A stretch of 64,000 nucleotides of DNA from Spirochaetia bacterium UBA6919 (GCA_002450905.1 DKAT01000083.1:20536-84535), one strand, 5' to 3'. Counted from the first letter of the stretch, positions 19,103 through 29,406 are shown. Numbers and translations: made by a program. The notes: a model not told the origin generated them from the sequence alone.

Positions 19103-19387
19103 ATGAGTCGAGAGAGCGGAAGTAATTTATTAGCATTTTTAGTTGGAGGATTAATGGGAGCTGGTTTAGCCCTATTATTTGCTCCAAGATCAGGGCGGGA
19201 GACCAGGGAACAGATAAGAGAATATGCAAAAGATCTTGAGTCCAAGGTAAAGGATCAGGTGGAGGATGTTAAAAAATATACATCTGAAGAAATTGATAAA
19301 TTGAAAGATCGGGCAAAATCAGCTGTTGAACATGGCAAAAAGGCTTTTAAAGAAGAATTACACAAGTCTCAGAACGACGAAGCCTGA
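19103..19387 (+). CDS. YtxH-family membrane protein
   Basis: This 94-residue protein has an N-terminal membrane helix in GGLMGAGLALLFAPRSG, followed by a long charged amphipathic helix (about 35-94) typical of YtxH. The start is ATG 19103 after AAGGAG. It begins 10 bases after the stop of its shorter paralogue, so it is the second gene of a small operon and the product of a tandem duplication. Confidence 0.85.
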   Translation: MSRESGSNLLAFLVGGLMGAGLALLFAPRSGRETREQIREYAKDLESKVKDQVEDVKKYTSEEIDKLKDRAKSAVEHGKKAFKEELHKSQNDEA

Positions 19388-19403
19388 ATATTTTTAATTC
19401 AAT

Positions 19404-19751
19404 ATGACTATCATAGAAATCTGCTTAATCCTAATTACGATTATTCTGGTGGTTCGCAGCCTTATTGAGTTGGTTATTATTCTTGTTACGACAAAAAAAG
19501 CTTTTCAGATCATCAATAAGTCAAAAGAAGCCGTTAATAATCTCAAGGAAGTATCCCAACTCGTCCGAAATGAAACAAAAAATATTACCGAGATGGTCAA
19601 TAAAACATCTCATGATTTTCAAGATAAAATCGATACTTTTAAGGGTGTTATAGATAAAATAATAAAAAATCTTTCACTATTAAATTCTGTTTTAGTGGGC
19701 GTCATCTCAACAATAAACTTCTTTTCTAAACCCGATGATCATAAAAAATGA
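19404..19751 (+). CDS. DUF948-like membrane-anchored coiled-coil protein
   Basis: This 115-residue protein has an N-terminal membrane helix (about 4-28) and a helical coiled-coil region with regularly spaced Val/Ile and Asn/Lys. The pattern is that of DUF948, which commonly neighbours YtxH genes. It begins 16 bases after the second YtxH gene and completes a three-gene unit. Function is unknown; an envelope stress role is inferred from the association. Confidence 0.65.
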   Translation: MTIIEICLILITIILVVRSLIELVIILVTTKKAFQIINKSKEAVNNLKEVSQLVRNETKNITEMVNKTSHDFQDKIDTFKGVIDKIIKNLSLLNSVLVGVISTINFFSKPDDHKK

Positions 19752-19835
19752 TTAATCAATGAATGTAATTGTATGAGAAATTGTTCAATTCATTAAAAAT
19801 TAAAAATATCGAATGATTCAATCTATAAAAAATAT

Positions 19836-21380
19836 ATGCGTTTTGAAAAATCAAATCTAATCGATGATATTTTTTTATGTCAATTTTCACAAACCACAGA
19901 AATTCGTAATACTTTAAAATATATATATGCCTCTTTAACTACTCCACAAGAATTATCCAATATCCTTCCAAAATATATTTCCCCCGTTTATATCTATAAA
20001 GACATACCATTTTATATTTTATTTGATGAAAAAGATTTCCAAAACCAATCAGTCATTATCAATGATCTTATAAAAAATATCTCCACTCACGTAAAAGATT
20101 TTATAGAAGTGTCATCGTTAAAAAAATGTCATCCTAAAATGGGTGAATCCAAAAAAGTTTCAGAAATAAATAATCTATTTCCATCTCAAAATATAATTTA
20201 TCATTGCGAGGCATACTATAAAATTGATTCATGTGAAGCTTACCTATCCATAATTATCCCTAAAAATACCCTGGACATACTAATCCGTTTAATACTCCAT
20301 AAAAATACATCTTCTGTAAATGATTTTAAAGATTTTTATCATATTTTATCCCATCTGAGAACTGATTTTTATCGAAAGAACCTCCAATTCCCTTTTAACG
20401 TAATAGATTTTTTGAATATTCTTCCTGATTCTGATCTACAACGGGTTCTTGGAATCATGTTGAGTAATAATCTCATGAGTTACGATATGTTATGGGCACT
20501 TGGGACTAAGATGGATAATGGCATTGAACGGATATCCAATAACTTATCCCGAAATCAACAGGAAGAATTTCAGGAAGCCATAAAAAAAAATAATCAAAAT
20601 CCGGATTATCGTTGGGTTGAAATTGCTATTTATCAAATAGGTTTAAGTTTGGATGAACAAATTAAGGAAAAAAGAATTGATTCCCCCCATATCCTACGCC
20701 TGAAATCAATAATTCACGATATATACTTAAAAGAATTAAAATACTTTTTCCTTATAAATCCTTTTGAACAATGGATTGAGAAAGCAATCGAAGAAGGTAT
20801 TATCCAAAATGTTTTGTCCCAGTGTAATGATTTAAATCTTGCTAAATCTTTTGTTAAAATAAGTCCTGATTCCATGTCCCTTGTTGTTAAAAATCTCTCA
20901 AAACGAAAATATCAGTTAATGATAGAAGATATTGAATACCAGAAAAAAAATATTTCTCCTGATGAAATTATATTAGCACAATATGAGTTCGTAAAAACAT
21001 TTATTAATTTAAATTATAATAACTTATCCCAGGATGAAAAGAAATTGGAATACTACTTACCAAGATTTAAAACAATAAATGATTTGGACTTTGTTGTAAA
21101 TACTGTTGGACCTATAGAATTCTGCCTCGCTTCTCTCACACTGCCCATCCAATTAAAACAATTTCTTGTAAAAAACCTCAAACCCCCCATCAAATATTTT
21201 ATCAGTTATTTTCTATTAAATAAAATAAAACTAAATTTCCCATATGGTGAACATCGTATCGATAAGGCTGTTCAACACGTTATAAAAACAATTTACCAAC
21301 TGGAACAGGAAAATAAAATATCTCTAAAAACTCCTGTAGAAAATGTTTCAGAAACAAATACAAGTAATTTTGTTCAGTAA
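19836..21380 (+). CDS. unrecognised 514-residue soluble protein
   Basis: I do not recognise this protein. It has no signal peptide or membrane segment. It is mostly helical, with short helical hairpins at about 185-265 (ILPDSDLQRVLGIMLSNN) and 330-390 that vaguely recall FliG-type armadillo helices; this resemblance is too weak for a call. The C-terminal 25 residues are Ser/Thr/Asn-rich and likely disordered. Base composition is among the most AT-rich in the window. The gene begins about 85 bases after the DUF948-like gene, with no clear ribosome-binding site at ATG 19836. Confidence 0.65.
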   Translation: MRFEKSNLIDDIFLCQFSQTTEIRNTLKYIYASLTTPQELSNILPKYISPVYIYKDIPFYILFDEKDFQNQSVIINDLIKNISTHVKDFIEVSSLKKCHPKMGESKKVSEINNLFPSQNIIYHCEAYYKIDSCEAYLSIIIPKNTLDILIRLILHKNTSSVNDFKDFYHILSHLRTDFYRKNLQFPFNVIDFLNILPDSDLQRVLGIMLSNNLMSYDMLWALGTKMDNGIERISNNLSRNQQEEFQEAIKKNNQNPDYRWVEIAIYQIGLSLDEQIKEKRIDSPHILRLKSIIHDIYLKELKYFFLINPFEQWIEKAIEEGIIQNVLSQCNDLNLAKSFVKISPDSMSLVVKNLSKRKYQLMIEDIEYQKKNISPDEIILAQYEFVKTFINLNYNNLSQDEKKLEYYLPRFKTINDLDFVVNTVGPIEFCLASLTLPIQLKQFLVKNLKPPIKYFISYFLLNKIKLNFPYGEHRIDKAVQHVIKTIYQLEQENKISLKTPVENVSETNTSNFVQ

Positions 21381-21402
21381 AATAAATTAATACATCCTGC
21401 CC

Positions 21403-21430
21403 TTGACTTTCTATAATAAAATATTATTCT
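21403..21430 (+). promoter_or_regulatory. sigma70-like promoter before the broken kinase gene
   Basis: TTGACT at 21403-21408 and TATTCT at 21425-21430 are 16 bases apart, giving a leader of about 170 bases. Confidence 0.35.
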
Positions 21431-21605
21431 TAATAAAGTGACTTCATCCGAAATGTAAGAAAATAAATAAATGGTTGTTGATTCCGGTTTATAGAAATCT
21501 ACCTAAAATAAATTCAATTAGAGTATATACATCTAAACATTTGATCATAATTAAGTTATCGAACAATTCAATACATCTATCACAATAAATTAAACTTATT
21601 TATTT

Positions 21606-23934
21606 ATGGAAAATCAACATCATCAAAATCTTATACCCATTCTAGATGCCATCCCTCTTCCCATTGCTTATGCTAATTTAAATGAAAAACATATTTTATT
21701 TAATCATAATTATCTTAATTTCTATGGAATAAATAAAGAACATCTTATTAATAATTCCATTAAGGATTTAATTGGTATTTCAAATTACTCCAAACGAGAA
21801 TCCCACATAAAAAAAGCACTTTCGGGAGAATTATCTGTCTTTGAATACTCCCAGAGTGACAATCATGGATCGGTAACTCACTATGAGATTCATCATACTC
21901 CTATTAAAAATAATTTTCAAACCGTAGATGGTATCCTGATAACAATTATTGATATAACATCACAAAAAATGTTAATTGATACAATAACTAAAAAAAATGA
22001 ATACTTCAAAATATTTGTAGAAAAATCAAAAGATATGATTTCCATACACGATAAAGATTTCCGTTATATATACACAAATCCCACAAACGAACGATTATCG
22101 GGAATTTCAAGGGAGTTCTGTACAGGAAAAACATTTAAAGAACTTGGACTAGTTTCGGAAGAAAGGGCAGATCAATTGCATGGGCTTATTCTCAAAATAT
22201 TTAATGACGCAAAAGATATAGAATTAACCTATGAAGGTATTAGTGTTGATGGAGTGACAAGACATTTCAGGACTGATTTTATTCCTGAATTGAATTCCAC
22301 AGGTCAGGTCGATGCTGTTATCTCTATTACCAGAGAAATTACAGACATCCATCATGTTAAAGAAGCATTAAAATCTTCTGAAATACGCTATAAAACTATT
22401 ATTGATCAATCCCCGTTTAGTATCCAGATTATAAATCTTAATGGGGTGACAATTCATGTGAACCAGGCATGGAAAAATCTCTGGGGGATTACCCTAAATG
22501 ATATCTAAGATTGGAATATCCTATCAGATGAACAACTTATCAAAAATAATACAATTTCCTATATCCAAAAAGCATTTGAAGGTACTCCTCAAAAATTACC
22601 AGTTATCGAATATGATACAAATAAAATCCCATATATTCAGAATGGGAAGAAAAAATATGTCTCTGCAGCAATTTACCCCATAAAAAATGATATAAATCAA
22701 GTCATTGAAATAATTTTAATCCATGAAGATGTCACTGAGCAAATTAAAATTCAAAAAGAAAAAGAATTACTCAAAGAACAATTCCATCATGCCCAGAAAC
22801 TCGAATCCATCGCCATTTTAACTGAGGGTATAGCCCATGATTTTAACAATCTAATGGGGTCCATTAAAGGATATCTCCAGCTTTCAATGGATAAATTAAA
22901 TACAGATAATAACAACGATTCAATTTTATATTATATGAATCAAATGGAGAAAGTATCGGATCGGGCTACCCAATTTGTTCAGCAATTGTTTCAATTTAGT
23001 AGAAAAGATTCATCAGTTCAAAAAAATATTAATATTAATGATATTATTAAAAACTTAATTTCAATGCTTCACCATATTATAGGAGATAAAATTATACTGA
23101 ATTGTCATCTTGGGGATAAAATTAATTTGATCCGAGGAGAAATATCGAGTATTGAACAAATTCTAATGAATCTTATAATCAATGCCAAAGATGAATTGTC
23201 TCAGGGCGGCGTAATTTCTATAGTTACAAAAAATATTAAAATGGAACAAAATATTTATTCTGGTTCTGAGGTAATTCCAGGAGAATATGTAGAAATTAAT
23301 GTCATCGATTCAGGAAGAGGTGTTAGTAAAGAAATTGCACCCCAAATATTTAATTCTTCTTTTACCACAAAGGATCTTGGCAAAGGAACAGGTCTTGGAT
23401 TATTTGTTGTAAAAAATCTGATTGAACAACACAATGGATATATATACCTTGATCAGTCAGTAAAACAAGGGAGTAAATTTGTTCTTTTAATTCCATCAAC
23501 TCCTGATAAAAATGTACAGGATAAGCCAATGGAATTAGCCGATATGACTTTCAATTCATCAGTTAATAAAAAACAAAAAATATTAGCTGTCGATGACGAT
23601 AAAAGTATACTTGATTTTATAAAATTATCCCTTATGAATAATAAGTATCAGGTCTTTACAGCAGAAGATCTATCCAGTGCCATCAATTTATTTAAAGATA
23701 ATCAAAATATTTTTGATCTGTTATTCTATGATTTAAGCAAGACAGATGATGAAACCATTCATTTATTAGATGAAATTTATTCCTTAAAACCTAAATTGAA
23801 TATAATTTTAGCAACAAATACTGAGGATCAAAATATTATTCAAAAAAAAAATGACAAGTGGTTCTATCCAATTTATTAAAAAACCATACCACTTAAATAC
23901 GTTACTAAATGCTGTACAAAATACCTTTAATTAG
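21606..23934 (+). pseudogene. PAS-PAS-PAS hybrid histidine kinase with in-frame stop and poly-A frameshift
   Basis: Read through, this frame encodes a soluble hybrid kinase. Three PAS domains span about 1-385. A HisKA with His411 (GIAHDFNNLMG) follows. A complete HATPase has IINAKDEL, DSGRGV and GKGTGLGLFVVK. A receiver domain has acceptor Asp709. Two lesions interrupt it. TAA at 22506-22508 falls inside PAS3, and the same frame continues with clear PAS and kinase sequence. A run of ten A at 23842-23851 shifts the frame, so the receiver ends early (WFYPIY) and loses KKPYHLNTLLNAVQ, which is readable to TAG at 23934 in the next frame. Both could be sequencing errors, but two lesions favour decay. 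The front part could still yield a 300-residue PAS protein. Confidence 0.85.
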
Positions 23935-24033
23935 TAAATAAGTTGATATTTCTTTGCTTTCATTGAAAATCAGATTAATCCCTTATGATTTTTATACCAA
24001 AAATCTTTAATTGATGATGAAATTATTTAAAAC

Positions 24034-24063
24034 TTGACTCCGAGAGGACACATCAAACTATAT
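24034..24063 (+). promoter_or_regulatory. possible promoter for the small membrane proteins
   Basis: TTGACT at 24034-24039 and CTATAT at 24058-24063 are 18 bases apart, about 22 bases before the first small open frame. Confidence 0.3.
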
Positions 24064-24085
24064 TCTTAATAGTTTAAAAATAAAA

Positions 24086-24352
24086 GTGTATTATAAAAAT
24101 TATACTGTAATAATACGAAATGTTTTATTGTTTCTCATAATAGGACTTATAATTTGGGGAGGTGGATATTTATTTACTTTACTTCTCATCCAATTGGGTT
24201 TTAATATAATAAAATTATTGAGTCATCCAGTATTTTATATATTTCTCATCGGATTTTTCCTTATCTATGCAGTGTCATCCAATTTTATTTTTAAAATACT
24301 CAAAGTAGAAAATAAATTAATTAATTATCATTTGGCTCTATCTTATTTATAA
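24086..24352 (+). CDS. small two-helix membrane protein
   Basis: This frame of 88 residues begins with GTG and has two strongly hydrophobic helices (about 10-35 and 46-68). I do not recognise it, and no clear ribosome-binding site precedes the start. It overlaps a second small hydrophobic frame through TAATG. The pair could be a real small-protein unit or the remains of a membrane gene. Confidence 0.4.
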   Translation: MYYKNYTVIIRNVLLFLIIGLIIWGGGYLFTLLLIQLGFNIIKLLSHPVFYIFLIGFFLIYAVSSNFIFKILKVENKLINYHLALSYL

Positions 24353-24492
24353 TGAATATCACTCTGGATCTACTTATTGTATTTCCCCACCTGAACAATA
24401 TCCCTTTTTTTTCCTATCCAGTCACTTATTTAGGATATACTCTTCTATTCATTACCCCTATTTTGACATATTTGTATACCAGCAAGAGATAA
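24352..24492 (+). CDS. possible 46-residue membrane peptide
   Basis: The ATG overlaps the stop of the preceding small frame by one base. The product has a hydrophobic N-terminal stretch and a clear helix at LGYTLLFITPILTYLY, ending in a basic tail SKR. The coupling and the hydrophobic pattern are the only support; the length is too short for a firm call. Confidence 0.3.
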   Translation: MNITLDLLIVFPHLNNIPFFSYPVTYLGYTLLFITPILTYLYTSKR

Positions 24493-24751
24493 ATATTCAT
24501 TGATAAGATGCTCAAGTATATATAAATCTCAAAATCTTTGATAATCTTTTGAATAAAATTGATATAAATCACTATAGCCTGTGTTATAACTTTAGGAAAC
24601 CTTCTAAAAAAGGATTTTTTGTGAAATATAAATATTATTTAGAGATCGGAAGGGATGACGATAATCTGTATATATATTAAGCAATAATATCAGGTGGTTA
24701 GTAAGTATAAACTATTTATAAATCAAGTTTCATAATATTGGGGGATACCAG

Positions 24752-26797
24752 ATGCCAACAAAAAAAGATGTGGTGGGGGTTTTAAGAAATCTTTCTGGAA
24801 AGCTCTTTGAGGATGAGAACTGGACAGGAACCTTTGAGGATTATCTTCAACTTGTTCAGGAGAATCCAAAAGTTGCAAGGACAGCTTATCAGCGAATGTA
24901 TGATATGATTATGTCCCATGGTACAGAAACAATTAAAACGTCAAGTGGTATTTCTACACGATATAATTTTTTTAATAACAGTGAGATTGGTGGACATGAC
25001 ACGGTCTACGGACTGAATAATGCTATTATGAAATTGATTCATGTGTTTAAATCTGCAGCAAGGCAATATGGTGCAGAAAAAAGAGTTATTCTGTTACATG
25101 GACCCGTTGGTAGCTCTAAAAGTACAATAGTTCGACTTCTAAAAAAAGGGATTGAAGCATACTCCCGAACTAAGGATGGTGCTCTTTATTCTTTCAGCTG
25201 GAATATACCCAATGAACCACACCCTGTCCCATGCCCAATGCATGAAGAACCTTTAAAACTTATCCCGCTGGACTTCAGAAAAGAAATTATTGATGAAATG
25301 AACAAACAATTCCCTGAGGAAAATAAAATAAAAATAGCAGGTGGGTTATGTCCTGTCTGTCGCTATAATTTTAAGCTGTTGTTAAAAGAAAATCATGGTG
25401 ATTGGAAGAAAGTACTTGATAATATTACCATTCATCGTCTCATCCTATCAGAAGAAGATCGTATAGGAATAGGTACTTTTCAGCCCAAGGACGAGAAGAA
25501 TCAGGATTCTACAGAACTCACTGGAGATATAAATTATCGTAAGATTGCTGAATATGGTTCAGACTCAGATCCCAGGGCATTTAATTTTGATGGGGAGTTC
25601 AATGTAGCTAATAGAGGTGTTATAGAGTTCATTGAAGTATTGAAACTCGATGTAGCGTTCTTATATGATTTACTGAGTGCTTCACAGGAACATAAAATTA
25701 AACCAAAGAAGTTTGCCCAAACTGACATTGATGAAGTCATAATAGGACATACGAATGAACCAGAATACAAGAGACTTCAGAATAATGAATTTATGGAAGC
25801 CCTTCGTGACAGAACTATAAAAATAGATATACCCTATATAACCCGTCTGGATGACGAAATAAAGATATATAAAAAGGATTATCCTGAGAATACAATAGGA
25901 TCTAAGCATATTGCTCCTCATACACTGACTATAGCATCCATGTGGGCTATATTAACTAGATTGGAACAGCCTAAAAAAGCACAACTTACTCTCATGCAGA
26001 AGCTCAAGCTGTATAATGGGAAGTCTCTCCCCGGATTTACTGAAGATACCATAAAAGAATTGAAGAAAGAAGCTCCAAAGGAAGGAATGAAAGGAATCTC
26101 TCCACGATATATACAGGATAAAATATCCAATGCCCTTGTAGCAGATGTGGATGAGAATTGCCTAAACCCATTCATGGTACTAAATGAACTTGAGGATGGT
26201 TTAGTTCACCATTCTCTGATTAGTAATGAAGATGAAAGAAAGCATTATAAAGAATTGCTGAATGTTGTTAAAACAGAATATGAGGATATTGTAAAAAATG
26301 AAGTACAAAGGGCAATATCAGCGGATGAAGATTCTATTACAAAGCTCTGTACTAACTATATTGATAATGTCAAGGCATATACCCAGAAGGAGAAAGTAAA
26401 GAATAAATATACTGGTGAAGATGAAGAGCCCAATGAACGTTTGATGCGAAGTATTGAGGATAAGATTGATATCCCTGAAAGTCGTAAAGATGATTTCAGA
26501 CGCGAGATAATGAATTATATAGGTGCATTGGCTGTTGAAGGTAAGACATTTAATTATAAAACTAATGAACGTTTACAAAAAGCTTTAGAACTTAAGTTGT
26601 TTGAAGACCAGAAGGACACAATTAAATTGACCAGTCTGGTATCCAGAGTGGTGGATAAGGAAACTCAAGAGAAGATTGATGTTGTCAAAAAAAGGCTCGT
26701 TGATAATTATGGATACTGTGAAGTCTGTTCAACAGATGTACTAAACTTTGTAGCGAGTATATTTGCCCGAGGGGATATTCAGCAGCAACAACTATAA
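24752..26797 (+). CDS. prkA: PrkA family serine protein kinase
   Basis: This 681-residue cytoplasmic protein is the YeaG/PrkA kinase-like AAA+ protein. The Walker A loop GPVGSSKST lies at 117-124. Cys-rich blocks CPMHEEPLKLIP and GGLCPVCRYNF are typical of the family, as is FDGEFNVANRGVIEFIE before the central ATPase part. It is somewhat longer than the E. coli protein (about 640 residues). It leads a three-gene operon with yeaH and spoVR; this trio is conserved in many bacteria and tied to starvation and sporulation-like stress responses. The start has GGGGGA upstream. Confidence 0.95.
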   Translation: MPTKKDVVGVLRNLSGKLFEDENWTGTFEDYLQLVQENPKVARTAYQRMYDMIMSHGTETIKTSSGISTRYNFFNNSEIGGHDTVYGLNNAIMKLIHVFKSAARQYGAEKRVILLHGPVGSSKSTIVRLLKKGIEAYSRTKDGALYSFSWNIPNEPHPVPCPMHEEPLKLIPLDFRKEIIDEMNKQFPEENKIKIAGGLCPVCRYNFKLLLKENHGDWKKVLDNITIHRLILSEEDRIGIGTFQPKDEKNQDSTELTGDINYRKIAEYGSDSDPRAFNFDGEFNVANRGVIEFIEVLKLDVAFLYDLLSASQEHKIKPKKFAQTDIDEVIIGHTNEPEYKRLQNNEFMEALRDRTIKIDIPYITRLDDEIKIYKKDYPENTIGSKHIAPHTLTIASMWAILTRLEQPKKAQLTLMQKLKLYNGKSLPGFTEDTIKELKKEAPKEGMKGISPRYIQDKISNALVADVDENCLNPFMVLNELEDGLVHHSLISNEDERKHYKELLNVVKTEYEDIVKNEVQRAISADEDSITKLCTNYIDNVKAYTQKEKVKNKYTGEDEEPNERLMRSIEDKIDIPESRKDDFRREIMNYIGALAVEGKTFNYKTNERLQKALELKLFEDQKDTIKLTSLVSRVVDKETQEKIDVVKKRLVDNYGYCEVCSTDVLNFVASIFARGDIQQQQL

Positions 26798-26815
26798 ATA
26801 ACTTGATGGATATTT

Positions 26816-27925
26816 ATGGCATTAAAAATAGAACAGGATTACAATCGATTTAAGAACATCGTAAAGGGCAAGATCCGCAAGGAGCTTAAGGAATACATTA
26901 CCCATAGTGAGATGTTTGGCAAACAAGGTGACGACGTAATTAGTATTCCAATCCCCCAAATTGATTTACCTCACTTTAAATTCGATCATGATCAAATGAA
27001 AGGAGTAGGTCAGGGTGATGGAGATATTGGTAGTACAATAGGAAAGGGAGATGGGCAAGGATCAGGAATTGGACAAGCTGGAGAAACACCAGGTCAGCAT
27101 ATCTTGGAAGTAGATGTATCCTTGGAAGAACTGGCAGAAATGCTTGGTGAAGAACTCCAGTTACCTAAAATCGAACCACGTGGAAAAAAAAATATTACTG
27201 AATCAAAAGATCGATATACTAGTGTCCGCAATGTCGGCCCTGAATCTCTAAGAAATTTTAAAAGAACCTTCCAGCAAGCTCTCAAACGACAAATTGCAAG
27301 TGGTACGTATAATAAGCACAATCCGATTGTCATTCCTGAACGCGGAGATAAGAGGTATAAGTCATGGAAGACCATTAAAAATCCTGAATGCAGTGCGGTT
27401 ATCATATATATGATGGATGTCTCTGGTTCTATGACTGATATGCAGAAAGAAATTGTTCGTATAGAGTCTTTTTGGATAGACACCTGGTTAAGATCACAGT
27501 ATAATGATATAGAATCACGCTATATAATACATGATGCCGAAGCTCGTGAGGTAGATAGAGAAACATTTTATCACACTCGTGAAAGCGGTGGGACTAAGAT
27601 ATCCACTGCTTATGAGGTATGTCTTGAGATGATTAATCAGGACTATCCTTTGTCTGAATGGAATATTTACCCATTTCACTTCTCTGACGGTGATAACTGG
27701 AGTAGAGATGATGACTATCAGTGCATCAGATTACTAAAAGAACAACTTCTCGAAAAGGCAAACCTCTTTTGTTATGGACAGGTACAAGGTGTATATGGGG
27801 TCGGTAACTTTAAAAGGGTTTTGGATGAAGCTTTCAAGAATAATGATAAACTCGTCACCAGTGAAATCGAGGATAAAGAAGCGATTTATAGTTCTATAAA
27901 ACAGTTCTTGGGGAAAGGAAAATGA
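26816..27925 (+). CDS. yeaH: YeaH/YhbH (DUF444) family protein
   Basis: This 369-residue protein is the DUF444 partner of PrkA. An N-terminal region with basic helices is followed by a Gly-rich linker at about 65-95. A von Willebrand A-like domain follows with a DVSGSM metal-site motif. Length is a little below the E. coli protein. It starts 18 bases after prkA and overlaps spoVR by 4 bases (ATGA), so the three are made together. Its exact biochemical role is unknown. Confidence 0.93.
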   Translation: MALKIEQDYNRFKNIVKGKIRKELKEYITHSEMFGKQGDDVISIPIPQIDLPHFKFDHDQMKGVGQGDGDIGSTIGKGDGQGSGIGQAGETPGQHILEVDVSLEELAEMLGEELQLPKIEPRGKKNITESKDRYTSVRNVGPESLRNFKRTFQQALKRQIASGTYNKHNPIVIPERGDKRYKSWKTIKNPECSAVIIYMMDVSGSMTDMQKEIVRIESFWIDTWLRSQYNDIESRYIIHDAEAREVDRETFYHTRESGGTKISTAYEVCLEMINQDYPLSEWNIYPFHFSDGDNWSRDDDYQCIRLLKEQLLEKANLFCYGQVQGVYGVGNFKRVLDEAFKNNDKLVTSEIEDKEAIYSSIKQFLGKGK

Positions 27926-29406
27926 ATTTATCCTATGAATTAGATCAAATCAAAGATGAGGTAAGAACTGTAGCTTCAAAATATAATTTAGACTTCTTTG
28001 ATACGGTATTTGAATTAGTAGATTATAATCGAATGAATGAGATAGCAAGTTATGGAGGTTTTCCCACCCGATATCCCCACTGGAAGTTTGGAATGGAGTA
28101 TGAACAACTTTCAAAGGGGTATGCCTATGGCTTGCAGAAAATATATGAAATGGTAATAAATAATGATCCATGTTATGCTTACCTTATGGAAAGTAATGAA
28201 CTTGTTGACCAGAAACTAGTTATGGCTCATGTCTATGGTCACAGCGATTTCTTCAAAAACAACAGTTGGTTTGCTCAGACAGAACGAAAGGCTATTGACA
28301 CTATGGCAAACCATGGTAGCAGAGTCCGTAAGTACATGAAAACCCACGGATATGAAGTGGTCGAGGCGTTTCTTGATTGTTGTCTATCCCTGGATAATCT
28401 CATCGATCCTTATTCCCCGTTTATAAAACGTCGTTCTGATAAAGAAGATAAGCCGGAAGAACCTGATAAATCCGTTAAGAAAATAGAAAGTAAAGGATAT
28501 ATGGATTCATTTATAAACCCACAGGAGTTTATGGAGCTTCAAAAGAAAAAAATGGACGAAGACAAATTAAAGGAGAAGCGGTTTCCTGAGAATCCAGAAA
28601 AAGACATTCTACTCTTCTTATTGAATTATGCCCCCCTTGAAAAATGGAAACAGAACGTCCTTTCCATTATAAGAGAAGAGAGTTATTATTTTGCACCCCA
28701 GGGACAGACTAAGATAATGAATGAAGGCTGGGCGTCATACTGGCATTCTAAGATCATGACGTCTAATATACTGAGAGACAGTGAAATTATAGATTATGCT
28801 GATCATCATTCAAGTACTCTCGGTGTATCTCCGGGACAGATAAATCCCTATAAATTGGGTATTGAGCTATTTAAAGACATAGAAGACCGCTGGAACAAGG
28901 GGAAATTCGGCAAAGAATACGAGGAGTGTGACGACAGAGATGCCCTTGAAAACTGGGACAAACAATTAAATCTTGGTCGGGATAAAATATTCGAAGTCAG
29001 GAAAATATATAATGATATCACATTTATTGATACTTATTTAACTAAAGAATTCGTAAGCCAGCAAAAGATGTTCACATACGCCTTAGACAAGGAAACAGGA
29101 TATTATGTTATTAGTGACAGAGATTTTAAAAAAATTAAAGATACCCTCCTCTTCAACCTGACCAATATGGGACAGCCATTTATCTATGTCCTTGATGGTA
29201 ATTATAAAAATAGAGGTGAATTATATTTAAAACACCGATATGAATCCATCCCTCTTCAGAAGGGCTATGCCCGTGCTACCTTAAAAAATATCTGTACATT
29301 ATGGGGACGTCCAGTCAATCTTGAAACCGTTGAGGATAATAAGGATATTTTAATTTCTTACGATGGATCAGAATATAAGGAAGTCTTCATGGGACTCCGA
29401 AAATAA
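27922..29406 (+). CDS. spoVR: SpoVR family protein
   Basis: This 494-residue protein belongs to the SpoVR/YcgB family. Conserved blocks seen include GGFPTRYPHWKFGMEYEQL, MAHVYGHSDFFKNN, IREESYYFAPQGQTKIMNEGWASYWHSKI and NPYKLGIELF. In Bacillus the protein affects spore cortex formation; non-sporulating bacteria carry it in stress operons, as here. It is the last gene of the prkA operon. No spore genes are visible in the window, so a stress role fits better. Confidence 0.95.
   Translation: MNLSYELDQIKDEVRTVASKYNLDFFDTVFELVDYNRMNEIASYGGFPTRYPHWKFGMEYEQLSKGYAYGLQKIYEMVINNDPCYAYLMESNELVDQKLVMAHVYGHSDFFKNNSWFAQTERKAIDTMANHGSRVRKYMKTHGYEVVEAFLDCCLSLDNLIDPYSPFIKRRSDKEDKPEEPDKSVKKIESKGYMDSFINPQEFMELQKKKMDEDKLKEKRFPENPEKDILLFLLNYAPLEKWKQNVLSIIREESYYFAPQGQTKIMNEGWASYWHSKIMTSNILRDSEIIDYADHHSSTLGVSPGQINPYKLGIELFKDIEDRWNKGKFGKEYEECDDRDALENWDKQLNLGRDKIFEVRKIYNDITFIDTYLTKEFVSQQKMFTYALDKETGYYVISDRDFKKIKDTLLFNLTNMGQPFIYVLDGNYKNRGELYLKHRYESIPLQKGYARATLKNICTLWGRPVNLETVEDNKDILISYDGSEYKEVFMGLRK

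Noticed and set aside
22498..22683. Short open frame just after the kinase stop codon
   Set aside because: It is in a different frame from the PAS and kinase sequence and is an out-of-frame shadow.
24752..29406. Apparently higher G+C in the prkA trio, suggesting transfer
   Set aside because: Counting a few lines by hand gave 33-43%, but argS has a line at 42% as well. Conserved, well-expressed genes seem richer in G+C here, so this is not evidence of transfer.
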